Positions 1 to 8,895 are shown, numbered from the stretch's first letter. The stretch: 64,000 nt of DNA from an uncultured Muribaculaceae bacterium (GCA_910587075.1 CAJUKE010000006.1:25109-89108); one strand, 5' to 3'. Made by a program: numbers and translations. The notes: generated by a model not told the origin, from the letters alone.

Positions 1-129
1 CGGGCTTTTCCGCGAGTGTCCCGCCGTGGCCGAGACACCCCACCGCCGCGTCTGTCAGTTAGGCTGACTCTAAACCAAACCCGATACAGGGGTGTTATTC
101 ATATAGTTGCGAAAAGCAGGCTATGCCGG

Positions 130-148
130 CGGCGAAAGCGCCGTTTTT
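130..148 (+). terminator. Short GC hairpin with U-run upstream of grpE
   Basis: A 5-bp stem (130-134 with 139-143) closes on a four-base loop and is followed by five T. This looks like a small intrinsic terminator for whatever lies left of the window. In 1-129 I see no convincing coding sequence, only short open stretches in all frames. Confidence 0.35.
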
Positions 149-201
149 GGCAAAGTTTTTGCTTGTATCTAAGATTCGGAAACAAAAACATACCAAACTA
201 T

Positions 202-801
202 ATGAACGACAGAAACGACAACGCCAAAGGCGCTGAATATAACACCGAAGAGAACGAGTCCGAAGTAAAACTCGAAAACGGGGATGTGGAGATCGAGGAT
301 GTCCAGGAGGATGTCGACGGCGAGGAGCCGTCGGAACTGGAAGCCCTGAAAAACCTGCTCCAGAAGAAGGAAGAGGAGGTCGAGAAGGAAAAGAAAGAAT
401 ATCTTTTCCTGATGGCCGAATTCGATAATTTCAGGAAACGCACGCTCCGCGAGCGCACCGACTTGTTGAAATCGGCAGGCGAGAAAGTGCTCAAGGGGCT
501 CCTCCCCATTGTCGATGATTTCGAACGCGGTCTGGAGGCCACCAAGGACAGCTCCGACGCCGAAGCGGTGAAGGAAGGGATGGTGCTCATATACAACAAG
601 CTCATCAAGTATTTGGCCGACAACGGCGTGAAGGAGATGGCTTCGACCGGCGCGGACTTCGATCCCGACCTCCACGAGGCCGTGGCCATGGTTCCGGCTG
701 ATGAAACCACCGCCAAAGGCAAGGTGAAGGACACCGTGGCCAAGGGATATATGATTAATGACAAAGTGCTCCGCCACGCCAAAGTGGTAGTCGCGCAGTA
801 A
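202..801 (+). CDS. grpE: GrpE, nucleotide exchange factor of DnaK
   Basis: Encodes a 199-residue GrpE, the cytoplasmic co-chaperone that releases ADP from DnaK. The N-terminal third is very acidic. A long heptad-like Lys/Glu coiled coil follows (about residues 50-85), then the conserved dimer segment around FDNFRKRTLRER and a C-terminal beta domain with the DPDLHEAVAMV signature. An upstream in-frame extension exists, but its basic, low-complexity sequence does not look like GrpE, so the ATG at 202 is the likely start. dnaJ follows after 35 bp, the usual grpE-dnaJ pairing. dnaK is not in the window. No CIRCE element is visible. Confidence 0.96.
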   Translation: MNDRNDNAKGAEYNTEENESEVKLENGDVEIEDVQEDVDGEEPSELEALKNLLQKKEEEVEKEKKEYLFLMAEFDNFRKRTLRERTDLLKSAGEKVLKGLLPIVDDFERGLEATKDSSDAEAVKEGMVLIYNKLIKYLADNGVKEMASTGADFDPDLHEAVAMVPADETTAKGKVKDTVAKGYMINDKVLRHAKVVVAQ

Positions 802-836
802 CAGATATTCCGTAACGCTTATAACCGTATCGCGAA

Positions 837-2018
837 ATGGATAATAAGAGAGACTACTACGAAGTGCTCGGAGTGTCGAAGACAGCGACCCCCGACGAGA
901 TAAAGAAAGCGTATCGCAAGCTCGCGATCAAATACCACCCCGACAAGAATCCCGGCGATAAAGAGGCCGAGGAGAAGTTCAAGGAGGCGGCGGAAGCCTA
1001 CGAGGTGCTTTCCAATGAGGAGAAGCGCCAGAAGTACGACCAGTTCGGCCACTCCATGGGTCCGCAGGGATTCCCCGGAGGCGGAGGCTACGGCTATTCG
1101 GCCGGCGGAATGTCGATGGAGGATATTTTCTCGCAGTTCGGCGATATTTTCGGAGGCCACTTCTCGTTCGGAGGCGGATTCGGTGGCGCCACCGGTGGCC
1201 GTCAGAGCCGCCGCAAGCAGAAGCCGCAGCGCCGCGGCAGCGACCTGCGCATCAAGGTGAAGCTCACCCTGGCCGAAATCGCCACCGGCGTTTCCAAGAC
1301 GTTGAAGATTCCGACATACGTCAAGTGCGACCAGTGCGCCGGTACCGGCGCGAAGGACGGCACAGCCTTCAACACCTGCCCTACCTGCCACGGCACGGGC
1401 ACCGTCTCGCAAATCGTGCAGGGGCTGTTCGGCCCGCAGGAAGCCGTGGGCATCTGTCCGCAGTGCGAGGGTGAGGGTAAGGTTATTTCGGAATTCTGCC
1501 CCCACTGCAACGGCGAGGGCATCCTCAGAAAGGACGAGCTCGTATCGTTCAACATTCCCGCCGGTGTCGAGGAGGGTATGACTCTAACCGTTAAAGGTAA
1601 GGGCAACGCTCCCCGCCGAGGTGGCGTCAATGGCGACCTTCTCGTGGTGGTTGAGGAGATCAAGCACCCCGAGCTTATCCGCGACGCGAACGACGTGATT
1701 TACAACCTTATGCTTGACCTGCCTACAGCCGCTCTCGGTGGCTCGGTGGAGATACCCACAATCACTGGCCGAGCCCGCCTTAACATCCCCGCGGGGACAC
1801 AGCCTGGCAAGATACTGCGACTCCGCGGCAAGGGGCTCCCCTCGACCCAGGGTGGCGGCACCGGCGACGAGCTCGTGAACGTCATGGTTTACATCCCCGA
1901 AAATCTAAATGACGAGGAGAAAAAAGCGTTCGAGTCGCTGAAGGACCAGCCGAACGTCAAGCCCTCGGAGTCAACGGCCCAGCGCCTGTTCTCCAAACTA
2001 AAGCATATATTTCAGTAA
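837..2018 (+). CDS. dnaJ: DnaJ, Hsp40 co-chaperone
   Basis: A full-length type I DnaJ of 393 residues that stimulates the DnaK ATPase and delivers substrates. The J domain (about 4-70) has the HPD motif at residues 34-36. A Gly/Phe-rich linker follows (about 75-125). The zinc region (about 163-235) contains four CxxCxGxG-type repeats: CDQCAGTG, CPTCHGTG, CPQCEGEG and CPHCNGEG. The two beta-barrel substrate-binding domains follow. It lies 35 bp after grpE and ends just before a strong hairpin, so the two genes probably form one transcript. Confidence 0.97.
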   Translation: MDNKRDYYEVLGVSKTATPDEIKKAYRKLAIKYHPDKNPGDKEAEEKFKEAAEAYEVLSNEEKRQKYDQFGHSMGPQGFPGGGGYGYSAGGMSMEDIFSQFGDIFGGHFSFGGGFGGATGGRQSRRKQKPQRRGSDLRIKVKLTLAEIATGVSKTLKIPTYVKCDQCAGTGAKDGTAFNTCPTCHGTGTVSQIVQGLFGPQEAVGICPQCEGEGKVISEFCPHCNGEGILRKDELVSFNIPAGVEEGMTLTVKGKGNAPRRGGVNGDLLVVVEEIKHPELIRDANDVIYNLMLDLPTAALGGSVEIPTITGRARLNIPAGTQPGKILRLRGKGLPSTQGGGTGDELVNVMVYIPENLNDEEKKAFESLKDQPNVKPSESTAQRLFSKLKHIFQ

Positions 2019-2053
2019 GGCCACAGCTCGCCAATACGGCGAATTTACCGAAT

Positions 2054-2098
2054 AAATTTCAGCCCGGGGAGAATTTTCCCGGGCTGAAATTTGTTTTA
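2054..2098 (+). terminator. Strong intrinsic terminator after dnaJ
   Basis: A perfect 15-bp inverted repeat (2054-2068 and 2078-2092) with a 9-base loop is followed by a T-rich stretch. It closes the grpE-dnaJ unit 35 bp past the dnaJ stop. Confidence 0.85.
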
Positions 2099-2121
2099 AT
2101 TGTGAATTCGCTGTAATTTCG
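2090..2121 (+). promoter_or_regulatory. Bacteroidetes-type promoter before yqgE
   Basis: TTTG at 2090-2093 and TAATTTCG at 2114-2121 are separated by 20 bp, close to the Bacteroidetes -33/-7 consensus. The -33 box overlaps the last arm of the dnaJ terminator. The start codon of yqgE is about 120 bp downstream, so the leader would be long. Confidence 0.5.
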
Positions 2122-2240
2122 CCGTTAAAGAGATTAGTGATTACCAGCACAGAATAGCGACGCCGGCCCACGGAATCGCGAAACGGCTTTTATAGCGGCC
2201 GACCATAAGTATAACCAAAAGAAACTAAGACGCTATAGCG

Positions 2241-2849
2241 ATGGAGATGCCCAATCTTGACTCCTCTCTTTTCAAAATAAACCACCCGACGGGACTCCCC
2301 GAGGCGGGGGCGCTACTCGTGGCCGAGCCATTCCTTAAGGAGGAACATTTCAATCACGCGGTGATACTACTTGTGGAGCAGGCTCCCGGCGAGTCGGCGC
2401 TGGGATTGGTGTTGAACAAACCAACGGCCTACACCCTCGGAGAGGCGATTGACGGCATTGATGACGCTGTCGATGTGCCGATTTTTTGCGGAGGCCCGAT
2501 GTCGTGCGACCGCTTGTTCTACGTTCATTCCCTGCCTGGCGAGTTCAAGGGTGCCAAGCATATCGCTGGCGACCTGTATGTGGGAGGCGATTTCGAGCAG
2601 GTAAAGCGTTATTTGAATATGGGGTTCCCCACAAAGGGGCTGATCCGCTTTTTCGTGGGTTACAGCGGTTGGGAGCCGCGACAGCTTGAAACGGAAATAT
2701 CCGACCATGTGTGGGCCGTGACGGGCCGTCCAGCCGACAGCGAGCTGCTGCTTGAGGATGGCGACCCGCTATGGTACAAAACGGTCAGGGCGATGGGCGA
2801 TGCCTATAAGAACTGGCTGTATCACCCCGTGAACCCCCAATACAACTGA
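2241..2849 (+). CDS. YqgE/AlgH family protein
   Basis: A 202-residue member of the YqgE/AlgH family (UPF0301). It shows the family hallmarks: a segment near the start reading GALLVAEPFL, the HAVILL strand, LGLVLNKP near residue 50, FCGGP around residue 80, and GYSGWEPRQLETEI in the C-terminal half. The biochemical role of this family is not established. It is monocistronic here, with its own likely promoter and a convergent gene downstream. There is no signal peptide, so it is probably cytoplasmic. Confidence 0.9.
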   Translation: MEMPNLDSSLFKINHPTGLPEAGALLVAEPFLKEEHFNHAVILLVEQAPGESALGLVLNKPTAYTLGEAIDGIDDAVDVPIFCGGPMSCDRLFYVHSLPGEFKGAKHIAGDLYVGGDFEQVKRYLNMGFPTKGLIRFFVGYSGWEPRQLETEISDHVWAVTGRPADSELLLEDGDPLWYKTVRAMGDAYKNWLYHPVNPQYN

Positions 2850-2863
2850 TTTTTTTGCCGGAC

Positions 2864-3391
2864 TCACACCGGCAATTGTCTCTGCAATATGTGGGCCGCA
2901 ACGAAATCCGCTCCCCTTCTGACCCATCGGGGAAGCGTGGCTGTGAGTTCGTATCCAGCCTTTGAGAACAGGGCGACTGACGCCGCGTTGTCCTCGGCGA
3001 CAGTGGCGGCGAGCTGATACAGCGCCAACGGTCCGGCCGCGTAGTCAGCCATAAGTTCGAGAGCCGCCAAGGCGCACCCCTTTCGGCGGAATCGTCCGGC
3101 AACCATGACACCGACCATGGCCCTGCGGTTCGCCGGATCCACATCGTAAAGGTCGACCGAGCCCGCCGGAGCGCCGTCGACATCAATAATCAGCCGGAGC
3201 TGTCCGCATCGCAGCGGGTTCGAGTCGTAGTCGCGGATATACTCCCAAATCTGCTGGTGCGAATACGGAGCCTGGAAGAAACCGAAATCCCACATTTCCG
3301 GGGAGTTCTCCCATATATAAAGCGTATCGACGTCTGATGGCTCCGGCGCCCTTAGCCGCAGCCGCGATCCGTCTGGCAAAATCCTGTTCAT
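2864..3391 (-). CDS. GNAT-family N-acetyltransferase
   Basis: A 175-residue acetyltransferase of the RimJ/SpeG-like GNAT branch. The acetyl-CoA loop is visible as GRFRRKGCALAALELM (R-x-x-G-x-A pattern), followed by a typical AEDNAASVALFSKAGYE segment near the C-terminus. The substrate cannot be told from sequence. It lies 13 bp downstream of recR on the same strand and is probably co-transcribed with it. Confidence 0.85.
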   Translation of the reverse strand: MNRILPDGSRLRLRAPEPSDVDTLYIWENSPEMWDFGFFQAPYSHQQIWEYIRDYDSNPLRCGQLRLIIDVDGAPAGSVDLYDVDPANRRAMVGVMVAGRFRRKGCALAALELMADYAAGPLALYQLAATVAEDNAASVALFSKAGYELTATLPRWVRRGADFVAAHILQRQLPV

Positions 3392-3404
3392 GGTCAGTGG
3401 GCGC

Positions 3405-4028
3405 TCAAAGGTTTACCGAATCGGAAAACAGGGTGCGGTTCAGCAGCGAGCGTCCGAGAGTCACCTCGTCGGTATACTCGATCTCGTTGCCCACAGCCAC
3501 GCCGCGGGCCAACTGCGTCACCTTGACAGGCAGGTCGCGCAGGCGGCGGTAAATGTAATAGTCGGTGGTGTCCCCTTCCATCGTGGCGCTGAGGGCGAGG
3601 ATAACTTCGTCGATGCCGCCACGGCTGACCCTTTCGACGAGCGAGTCGATTTCCAGCGCGTCGGGCCCGATCCCGTCAATCGGCGAGATCACCCCGCCAA
3701 GCACATGGTACAGGCCATTGAACTGCCGGGTGTTCTCCATTATTATTACATCCTTGACACTTTCGACAACGCAGACCGTCGAGGAGTCGCGCCTGCTGTT
3801 GGAACAGATCGGGCAAACCTCTTCCTCGGATATGTTATGGCATACGGAGCAATACCGTATGCCTTTCCTCATATTGATTATCGCTTCGCCGAGGGCCACT
3901 GAGGCCGACACATCCTGCCTCAGCAGATGCAGGGCGAGCCTCAGGGCGGTCTTGCGCCCTATGCCCGGCAGGCGGGCTATTTCGGTGACCGCTCCCTCAA
4001 GGAGCGTTGATTCAAATTCCTGTATCAT
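3405..4028 (-). CDS. recR: RecR recombination mediator
   Basis: Encodes RecR (207 residues), which with RecO/RecF loads RecA on gapped DNA. Visible parts are the helix-hairpin-helix LPGIGRKTALRLALHLL, a four-cysteine zinc finger (CSVCHNISEEEVCPIC), and a Toprim domain beginning CVVESVKDV. The frame is open to 4073, but the ATG at 4028 gives the usual RecR N-terminus with the helix starting right before LPGIG. A GNAT gene follows in the same direction. Confidence 0.95.
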   Translation of the reverse strand: MIQEFESTLLEGAVTEIARLPGIGRKTALRLALHLLRQDVSASVALGEAIINMRKGIRYCSVCHNISEEEVCPICSNSRRDSSTVCVVESVKDVIIMENTRQFNGLYHVLGGVISPIDGIGPDALEIDSLVERVSRGGIDEVILALSATMEGDTTDYYIYRRLRDLPVKVTQLARGVAVGNEIEYTDEVTLGRSLLNRTLFSDSVNL

Positions 4029-4092
4029 CGGTTTGTTGTAAACGCGGTATTGGAAACTGCTTGAAATTTTCACTCAGTTTCTCCCTTTTACG

Positions 4093-4100
4093 CGAAGTTA
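4093..4100 (-). promoter_or_regulatory. Likely -7 box for recR (minus strand)
   Basis: On the minus strand the octamer TAACTTCG lies 65 bp before the recR start. A TTG sits about 17 bp upstream of it, slightly closer than the ideal spacing. Confidence 0.4.
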
Positions 4101-4175
4101 CGAAAAATCGGCGCAACCAACGGGCTGCCGAACCCTTTTTGATGGTTATTGTTATGTAAATCCGCGGGAATTGAT

Positions 4176-4183
4176 TAACTTCG
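4176..4183 (+). promoter_or_regulatory. Likely -7 box for panC
   Basis: TAACTTCG on the plus strand lies 77 bp before panC, with TTG at 4149-4151. The spacer is 24 bp, longer than ideal. Together with the box at 4093-4100 this gives divergent promoters in the recR-panC gap. Confidence 0.4.
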
Positions 4184-4260
4184 CGCCTTGAGAATTCCGC
4201 CCCGGGAAATCCCCGCAAGCGGTTATCCGACCACATCATACGATTGTTTATTTCGCAGAA

Positions 4261-5115
4261 ATGGAAGTAATCAGAACTGTCGCCGGGCTACGCGACCGCG
4301 TGAGCGCCCTTAAAGGCGACGGCAAGAGCATAGGGCTTGTGCCCACGATGGGCGCCCTCCATGAGGGGCACCTTTCGCTTGTGAAGAGAGCCCGCGGGGA
4401 GAACGACGCGGTTATCGTCAGCGTTTTCGTAAACCCCACGCAATTCAACAACCCCGACGACTTACGGACCTATCCCCGCACTGAGGAGGCCGACACAGCC
4501 CTGTTGGAAAAGGCGGGTGCCGACATCGCGTTCATCCCCTCCGTGGAAGAGGTTTATCCCGAGCCCGACACGAGGATGTTTGACCTCGGCCCGGTAGCAG
4601 AGGTGATGGAGGGGGCGATGCGTCCCGGCCACTTCAACGGAGTGGCGCAGGTTGTCAGCAAGCTGTTCTCCATGGCCGACCCCGACAGAGCGTATTTCGG
4701 GGAGAAGGACTTCCAGCAGATCGCCGTCATACGCAAAATGGCGGAGCTGGAGGGCTTCGACAAGCTTGAAATCGTGGCCTGCCCGATCCTGCGCGCCACC
4801 GACGGCCTGGCCCTGAGCAGCCGCAACGTAAGACTCACCCCCGAGCAGCGCGCCGCCGCCCCGGGCATCAACAAGGTGCTCGCCGCGAGCGTGGAGTTTG
4901 CCAAGGGGAATACCCTGGAGGCCACCCGCGCCATGGTCGTGGAAGAAATCAACAAACTACCCTTTATGGAGGTCGAGTATTTCGAAATCGCTGACCCGCT
5001 GACGATGCGCCCCCTCTCCTCCTGGGAAGAGGCACACGAAAAGCCCGCCGTAGGGTGCGTCACCGTGTATTGCGGCGACGTGCGACTGATTGACAACATC
5101 AAGTATAACCGCTAA
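4261..5115 (+). CDS. panC: Pantothenate synthetase PanC
   Basis: A 284-residue pantoate-beta-alanine ligase that joins pantoate and beta-alanine using ATP (adenylate intermediate). It belongs to the nucleotidyltransferase superfamily. The N-terminal PTMGALHEGHLSL carries the HxGH motif. FVNPTQFNNPDDL and FGEKDFQQ bind substrates, and LALSSRNVRL matches the KMSKS-like loop. panD, which makes the beta-alanine substrate, follows after 19 bp, so the two genes form a pathway pair. Confidence 0.97.
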   Translation: MEVIRTVAGLRDRVSALKGDGKSIGLVPTMGALHEGHLSLVKRARGENDAVIVSVFVNPTQFNNPDDLRTYPRTEEADTALLEKAGADIAFIPSVEEVYPEPDTRMFDLGPVAEVMEGAMRPGHFNGVAQVVSKLFSMADPDRAYFGEKDFQQIAVIRKMAELEGFDKLEIVACPILRATDGLALSSRNVRLTPEQRAAAPGINKVLAASVEFAKGNTLEATRAMVVEEINKLPFMEVEYFEIADPLTMRPLSSWEEAHEKPAVGCVTVYCGDVRLIDNIKYNR

Positions 5116-5134
5116 CCCGCCAACAAGTAGGAAA

Positions 5135-5485
5135 ATGCAGTTAGAAATTCTGAAATCGAAAATACACCGCGTGAGCGTCACAGAGGCCCGCCTCGACTAT
5201 ATCGGAAGCATCACCATCGACGAAGACCTGATGGATGCCGCGGGGATACTTCCCGGTGAGCACGTCTACATCGTCGACAACAACAATGGCGAGCGGTTCG
5301 AAACCTACGCCATCGCTGGTGAGCGCGGAAAGGGCACAATCTGTCTCAATGGCGCCGCGGCGCGAAAGGTGGCCGTAGGCGACGTGGTTATAATCATGGC
5401 CTACGCGTCGATGACTCCCGAGGAAGCCAGGACTTTCAAGCCGAAGGTGATTTTCCCCGACACCGCCACCAACCGCCTCAATTAG
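5135..5485 (+). CDS. panD: Aspartate 1-decarboxylase PanD (pyruvoyl enzyme precursor)
   Basis: A 116-residue precursor that decarboxylates L-aspartate to beta-alanine for pantothenate. The self-cleavage site Gly24-Ser25 (in YIGSITID) is intact; Ser25 becomes the pyruvoyl group. The invariant Lys9 and Tyr22 are also present, as is the NGAAAR segment lining the active site. I placed the start at the ATG giving MQLEILKSKIH, the standard family N-terminus. It follows panC by 19 bp. Confidence 0.97.
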   Translation: MQLEILKSKIHRVSVTEARLDYIGSITIDEDLMDAAGILPGEHVYIVDNNNGERFETYAIAGERGKGTICLNGAAARKVAVGDVVIIMAYASMTPEEARTFKPKVIFPDTATNRLN

Positions 5486-5503
5486 TAAAGTAAAAATCTC
5501 TTC

Positions 5504-5519
5504 GGGGCCTGTCGGCCCC
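5504..5519 (+). terminator. Short hairpin between panD and ffh
   Basis: A 6-bp all-GC stem (5504-5509 with 5514-5519) with a four-base loop ends 16 bp before ffh. There is no T-run, so it may be a weak terminator or a processing hairpin. Confidence 0.35.
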
Positions 5520-5535
5520 TACCCTACGCAAAGAT

Positions 5536-6876
5536 ATGTTTGAAAACCTCAGCGAGAAACTCGAACGCAGTTTCAAACTCCTCAAGGGACAAGGCAAGAT
5601 TACCGAAATCAACGTTGCCGAAACCCTGAAGGATGTGCGCCGCGCTCTGCTCGACGCCGACGTGAACTATAAGGTGGCTAAATCCTTCACCGACACCGTG
5701 AAGGCCAAGGCCCTGGGCCAGAATGTGATCAACGCCATCAAGCCTCAGGAGCTGATGGTGAAGATCGTGCATGACGAGCTCGCGCTCCTTATGGGCGGCG
5801 AGACCGCGCAGCTCAACCTTTCGGGCAACCCGTCGGTGATTCTTATGTCGGGCCTCCAGGGCTCGGGTAAGACCACTTTCTCGGGCAAGCTCGCAAAGAA
5901 GCTTAAGAGCGAGAAGGCAAAGCGCCCGCTCCTCGTGGCGTGCGACGTTTACCGTCCCGCCGCTATCGAGCAGTTGAAAGTGCTCGCGTCGCAGATCGAC
6001 GTACCCGTTTACAGCGAGGAGGGGAACAAGAATCCCGTGGAAATCGCGCAGAACGCCATCGCATACGCCAAGCAGAACCATTTCGACCTGGTAATAGTCG
6101 ACACCGCCGGCCGTCTGGCTGTCGATGAGGAGATGATGCGCGAGATCGAGGCTATCAAGAAGGCCATCAAGCCGCAGGAAACTCTCTTCGTTGTAGATTC
6201 GCTCACGGGTCAGGACGCCGTGAACACAGCCAAGGAGTTCAATGACCGTCTTGATTTCGACGGCGTGGTGCTCACGAAGCTCGATGCTGACAACCGCGGC
6301 GGCGCGGCGCTCTCGATCCGCACCGTGGTGACCAAGCCCATCAAATTCGTAGGTACCGGCGAGAAGCTCGAAGCCATCGACCTGTTCCACCCCTCCCGAA
6401 TGGCTGACCGTATTCTCGGCATGGGCGACATCGTTTCGCTCGTTGAGCGCGCCCAGCAGCAGTTCGACGAGGAGGAGGCAAAGAAGCTTCAGCGCAAGAT
6501 TGCCCGAAACGAATTCAACTTCAACGACTTTATGGCCCAGATCCAGCAGATTAAGAAGATGGGCAACATAAAGGATCTCGCCGCGATGATTCCAGGTGTC
6601 GGTAAAGCCATAAAGGATGTTGACATCGACGACAATGCCTTCAAGGGTATCGAGGCCATCATCAACTCTATGACAGCCAAGGAGCGTGAAAATCCCTCGC
6701 TCATCAACGGCAGCCGCCGCAAGCGCATCGCCGCCGGTTCGGGCACCACGCTTGTTGAGGTGAACCGACTGCTCACCCAGTTTGAGCAGACCCGCAAGGC
6801 CATGAAGATGGCCACCGCGATGAAGAACCCGATGAAACTGATGAACCAGATGCGCCAGATGCGCCGTCATCGCTGA
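5536..6876 (+). CDS. ffh: Signal recognition particle protein Ffh (SRP54)
   Basis: The 446-residue GTPase of the SRP, which binds signal sequences at the ribosome and docks with FtsY (also in this window at 28620). The order is N domain (1-90), G domain with GLQGSGKTT near residue 105 and VDTAGRL near 190, TKLDADNRGG, then a Met-rich M domain (about 330-446) ending in many Met and basic residues. Length is normal. folD follows after 25 bp. Confidence 0.97.
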   Translation: MFENLSEKLERSFKLLKGQGKITEINVAETLKDVRRALLDADVNYKVAKSFTDTVKAKALGQNVINAIKPQELMVKIVHDELALLMGGETAQLNLSGNPSVILMSGLQGSGKTTFSGKLAKKLKSEKAKRPLLVACDVYRPAAIEQLKVLASQIDVPVYSEEGNKNPVEIAQNAIAYAKQNHFDLVIVDTAGRLAVDEEMMREIEAIKKAIKPQETLFVVDSLTGQDAVNTAKEFNDRLDFDGVVLTKLDADNRGGAALSIRTVVTKPIKFVGTGEKLEAIDLFHPSRMADRILGMGDIVSLVERAQQQFDEEEAKKLQRKIARNEFNFNDFMAQIQQIKKMGNIKDLAAMIPGVGKAIKDVDIDDNAFKGIEAIINSMTAKERENPSLINGSRRKRIAAGSGTTLVEVNRLLTQFEQTRKAMKMATAMKNPMKLMNQMRQMRRHR

Positions 6877-6901
6877 TTAACAATATAACACCACTCGCAA
6901 C

Positions 6902-7786
6902 ATGGTCCTTATTGACGGAAAACAGACCGCGGCCGACATTAAGAAAGAGATAGCCGCCGAAGTCCTTGAGATTGTAGCTAACGGGGGCAAGCGCCCGCAT
7001 CTCGCCGCCATTCTGGTCGGCCACGATGGTGGGTCGGAAACCTACGTCGCCTCAAAGGTTAAGGCGTGCGAGGAGTGCGGCTTCAAGTCCACTCTGATTC
7101 GCTTCGAGGACGACATTACCGAGGAGACCCTCCTGGAGGCCGTTGAGAAACTCAACGAGGACCCGGATGTTGACGGATTCATCGTGCAGCTCCCGCTTCC
7201 GCGCCACATTTCCGAGCAGCGCGTTATCGAGGCTATCGACCCGACTAAGGATGTCGACGGTTTCCACCCTGTGAACACCGGCAAAATGTCGATCGGGCTC
7301 CCCTGCTTCAAGAGCGCTACCCCCGCCGGAATAATCACTCTACTTGAGCGCTACCATGTGCCCACCAAGGGCGCTAACGTAGTGGTGCTCGGCCGCAGCA
7401 ACATCGTTGGCAAACCTGTCGCATCGCTGCTGATGCAGAAGGGTGAGGCCGGCGATGCAACCGTGACCGTCTGCCACCGCGAAACCCGCGACCTGAAGGA
7501 TATTTGCCGCAGGGCCGACATAATAATCGCCGCAATGGGCCGTCCCGGATTCGTCACCGAGGATATGGTGAAGGAGGGAGCCGCCATTATCGACGTAGGT
7601 ACCACCCGCGTGCCCGACGCGACTCGCAAGAGCGGTTTCCGCCTGCGGGGCGATGTCGACTTCGACGCTGTGGCACCCAAGTGCTCGTTCATAACCCCGG
7701 TACCCGGGGGCGTGGGGCCGATGACCATCGTGTCGCTGATGCGCAACACGTTGCAAGCCGCCAAAGAGCGCGCCGCGAAAGCGTAA
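6902..7786 (+). CDS. folD: FolD, methylene-THF dehydrogenase/cyclohydrolase
   Basis: A bifunctional 294-residue enzyme that converts 5,10-methylene-THF to 10-formyl-THF, with NADP as cofactor. Diagnostic segments are SETYVASKVKACEECG (catalytic Lys), DGFIVQLPLPRHI, the DGFHPVNTGKM loop, VVLGRSNIVGKP of the Rossmann fold, and the C-terminal FITPVPGGVGPMT. Length and domain order are standard. It is co-directional with ffh. Confidence 0.97.
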   Translation: MVLIDGKQTAADIKKEIAAEVLEIVANGGKRPHLAAILVGHDGGSETYVASKVKACEECGFKSTLIRFEDDITEETLLEAVEKLNEDPDVDGFIVQLPLPRHISEQRVIEAIDPTKDVDGFHPVNTGKMSIGLPCFKSATPAGIITLLERYHVPTKGANVVVLGRSNIVGKPVASLLMQKGEAGDATVTVCHRETRDLKDICRRADIIIAAMGRPGFVTEDMVKEGAAIIDVGTTRVPDATRKSGFRLRGDVDFDAVAPKCSFITPVPGGVGPMTIVSLMRNTLQAAKERAAKA

Positions 7787-7808
7787 CACTTTTCCCGATT
7801 CTGAAGCG

Positions 7809-8876
7809 ATGGAGAGTCTTATTGGGGCGCTTGTAAAGCTTACGCTGCTGATAGCCTCCGGCCAGGAAGCGACGTTGCTTTTCGCCGGTGACGCTATGAT
7901 GCACCAGGCGCAGATTGATGCCGCTAAGGTTCAGGGCTCTGTATATGACTACTCCGATTGCTTCACCTCCGTCGATTCGATAATCAGGGGGGCTGACTTC
8001 GCCGTGGTAAACCTTGAAACGCCGGTAGCCGGAGGACATTTCTCCGGCTATCCTTGTTTCAACGCGCCCGACAGTTACGTCGACGCTCTCCGCGACGCCG
8101 GATTCGACCTTTTCCTGACTGCCAACAACCACACGCTTGACCGTGGCGACCGCGGCTTGAAGCGTACAGTCGCGCTGCTCGACTCGCTCGGATTGCCACA
8201 TCTCGGCACTTATGCCGACTCGGCTGCCCGCGCCAGCTCGTTGCCGTTGATCGTGAATGTGAAAGGCTTCAACGTAGGATTTCTGAACTATACATACGGC
8301 ACCAATGGAATATCAGTGAAGACTGACGCCGTGGTCGACTATATCGACGAGGCCAGGATCCGTGCCGATGTAGCCGCCGCGCGCCATGCCGGAGCCGAGG
8401 TGCTGGTCGCCTGTATGCACTGGGGCGAGGAGTACACCCTCGTGCCCGTCGCGTCGGAGCGGCGCTGGGCCGATCTGCTTACCGAGCTGGGCGTTGACTT
8501 GATTATCGGTGGGCACCCCCATGTGGTACAGCCTTTGGAGGTCAGGACGAATCCTTTGACAGGCCGCCCGGCGCTGCTGGTTTATTCGCTCGGCAATTTC
8601 ATATCCAATATGAAAACCACCGACACCCGCGGAGGGATGCTCGCGAGCGTCACCTTGACGCGCGATTCGGTTGGCAATCCCGTGGTGTCGGCGCCGGAGT
8701 ACAGATATGTGTTTACAGTTCCCCCTTCGGGGCGCGGCGATAACTTCCGCCTTTACCCCGCTGAGAGCGTCCCCGCTGCTTGGAAGTCGAAAGCTGACGC
8801 TTTTGTCAACAGCGCCGAACGCGTTTTGAGCAAGCGCAATATCGGAGTGAGCCGCGTCGCCGGTTTGCGGGAATAA
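7809..8876 (+). CDS. CapA/PgsA-family metallophosphatase-like protein
   Basis: A 355-residue protein of the CapA family (poly-gamma-glutamate capsule synthesis type, metallophosphatase fold). The motif blocks are visible: LLFAGDAMMHQ near residue 25, VVNLETPVAG, TANNHTLDRG, HWGEEY, and GGHPHVVQP near residue 235. The N-terminus is moderately hydrophobic but not a clear signal peptide. No capB/capC-like genes adjoin it, so capsule synthesis is not implied. It ends 43 bp before the lipid-headgroup cluster and may be read into it. The substrate is unknown. Confidence 0.85.
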   Translation: MESLIGALVKLTLLIASGQEATLLFAGDAMMHQAQIDAAKVQGSVYDYSDCFTSVDSIIRGADFAVVNLETPVAGGHFSGYPCFNAPDSYVDALRDAGFDLFLTANNHTLDRGDRGLKRTVALLDSLGLPHLGTYADSAARASSLPLIVNVKGFNVGFLNYTYGTNGISVKTDAVVDYIDEARIRADVAAARHAGAEVLVACMHWGEEYTLVPVASERRWADLLTELGVDLIIGGHPHVVQPLEVRTNPLTGRPALLVYSLGNFISNMKTTDTRGGMLASVTLTRDSVGNPVVSAPEYRYVFTVPPSGRGDNFRLYPAESVPAAWKSKADAFVNSAERVLSKRNIGVSRVAGLRE

Positions 8877-8895
8877 CGTATTTTTTGTAATTTAG
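8864..8895 (+). promoter_or_regulatory. Possible promoter of the lipid-headgroup cluster
   Basis: TTTG at 8864-8867, inside the last codons of the CapA-like gene, is followed after 20 bp by TAATTTAG at 8888-8895. This is one mismatch from TAnnTTTG. A short palindrome follows at once. The cluster starts at 8920. Confidence 0.4.

Noticed and set aside
1..129. End of an upstream gene
   Set aside because: All frames hit stops soon and none reads like the end of a known protein, so I could not assign it.
5524..6870. A 448-codon open frame antisense to ffh
   Set aside because: Ffh has every expected motif on the other strand; the antisense product is His/Leu-rich and unlike any protein.
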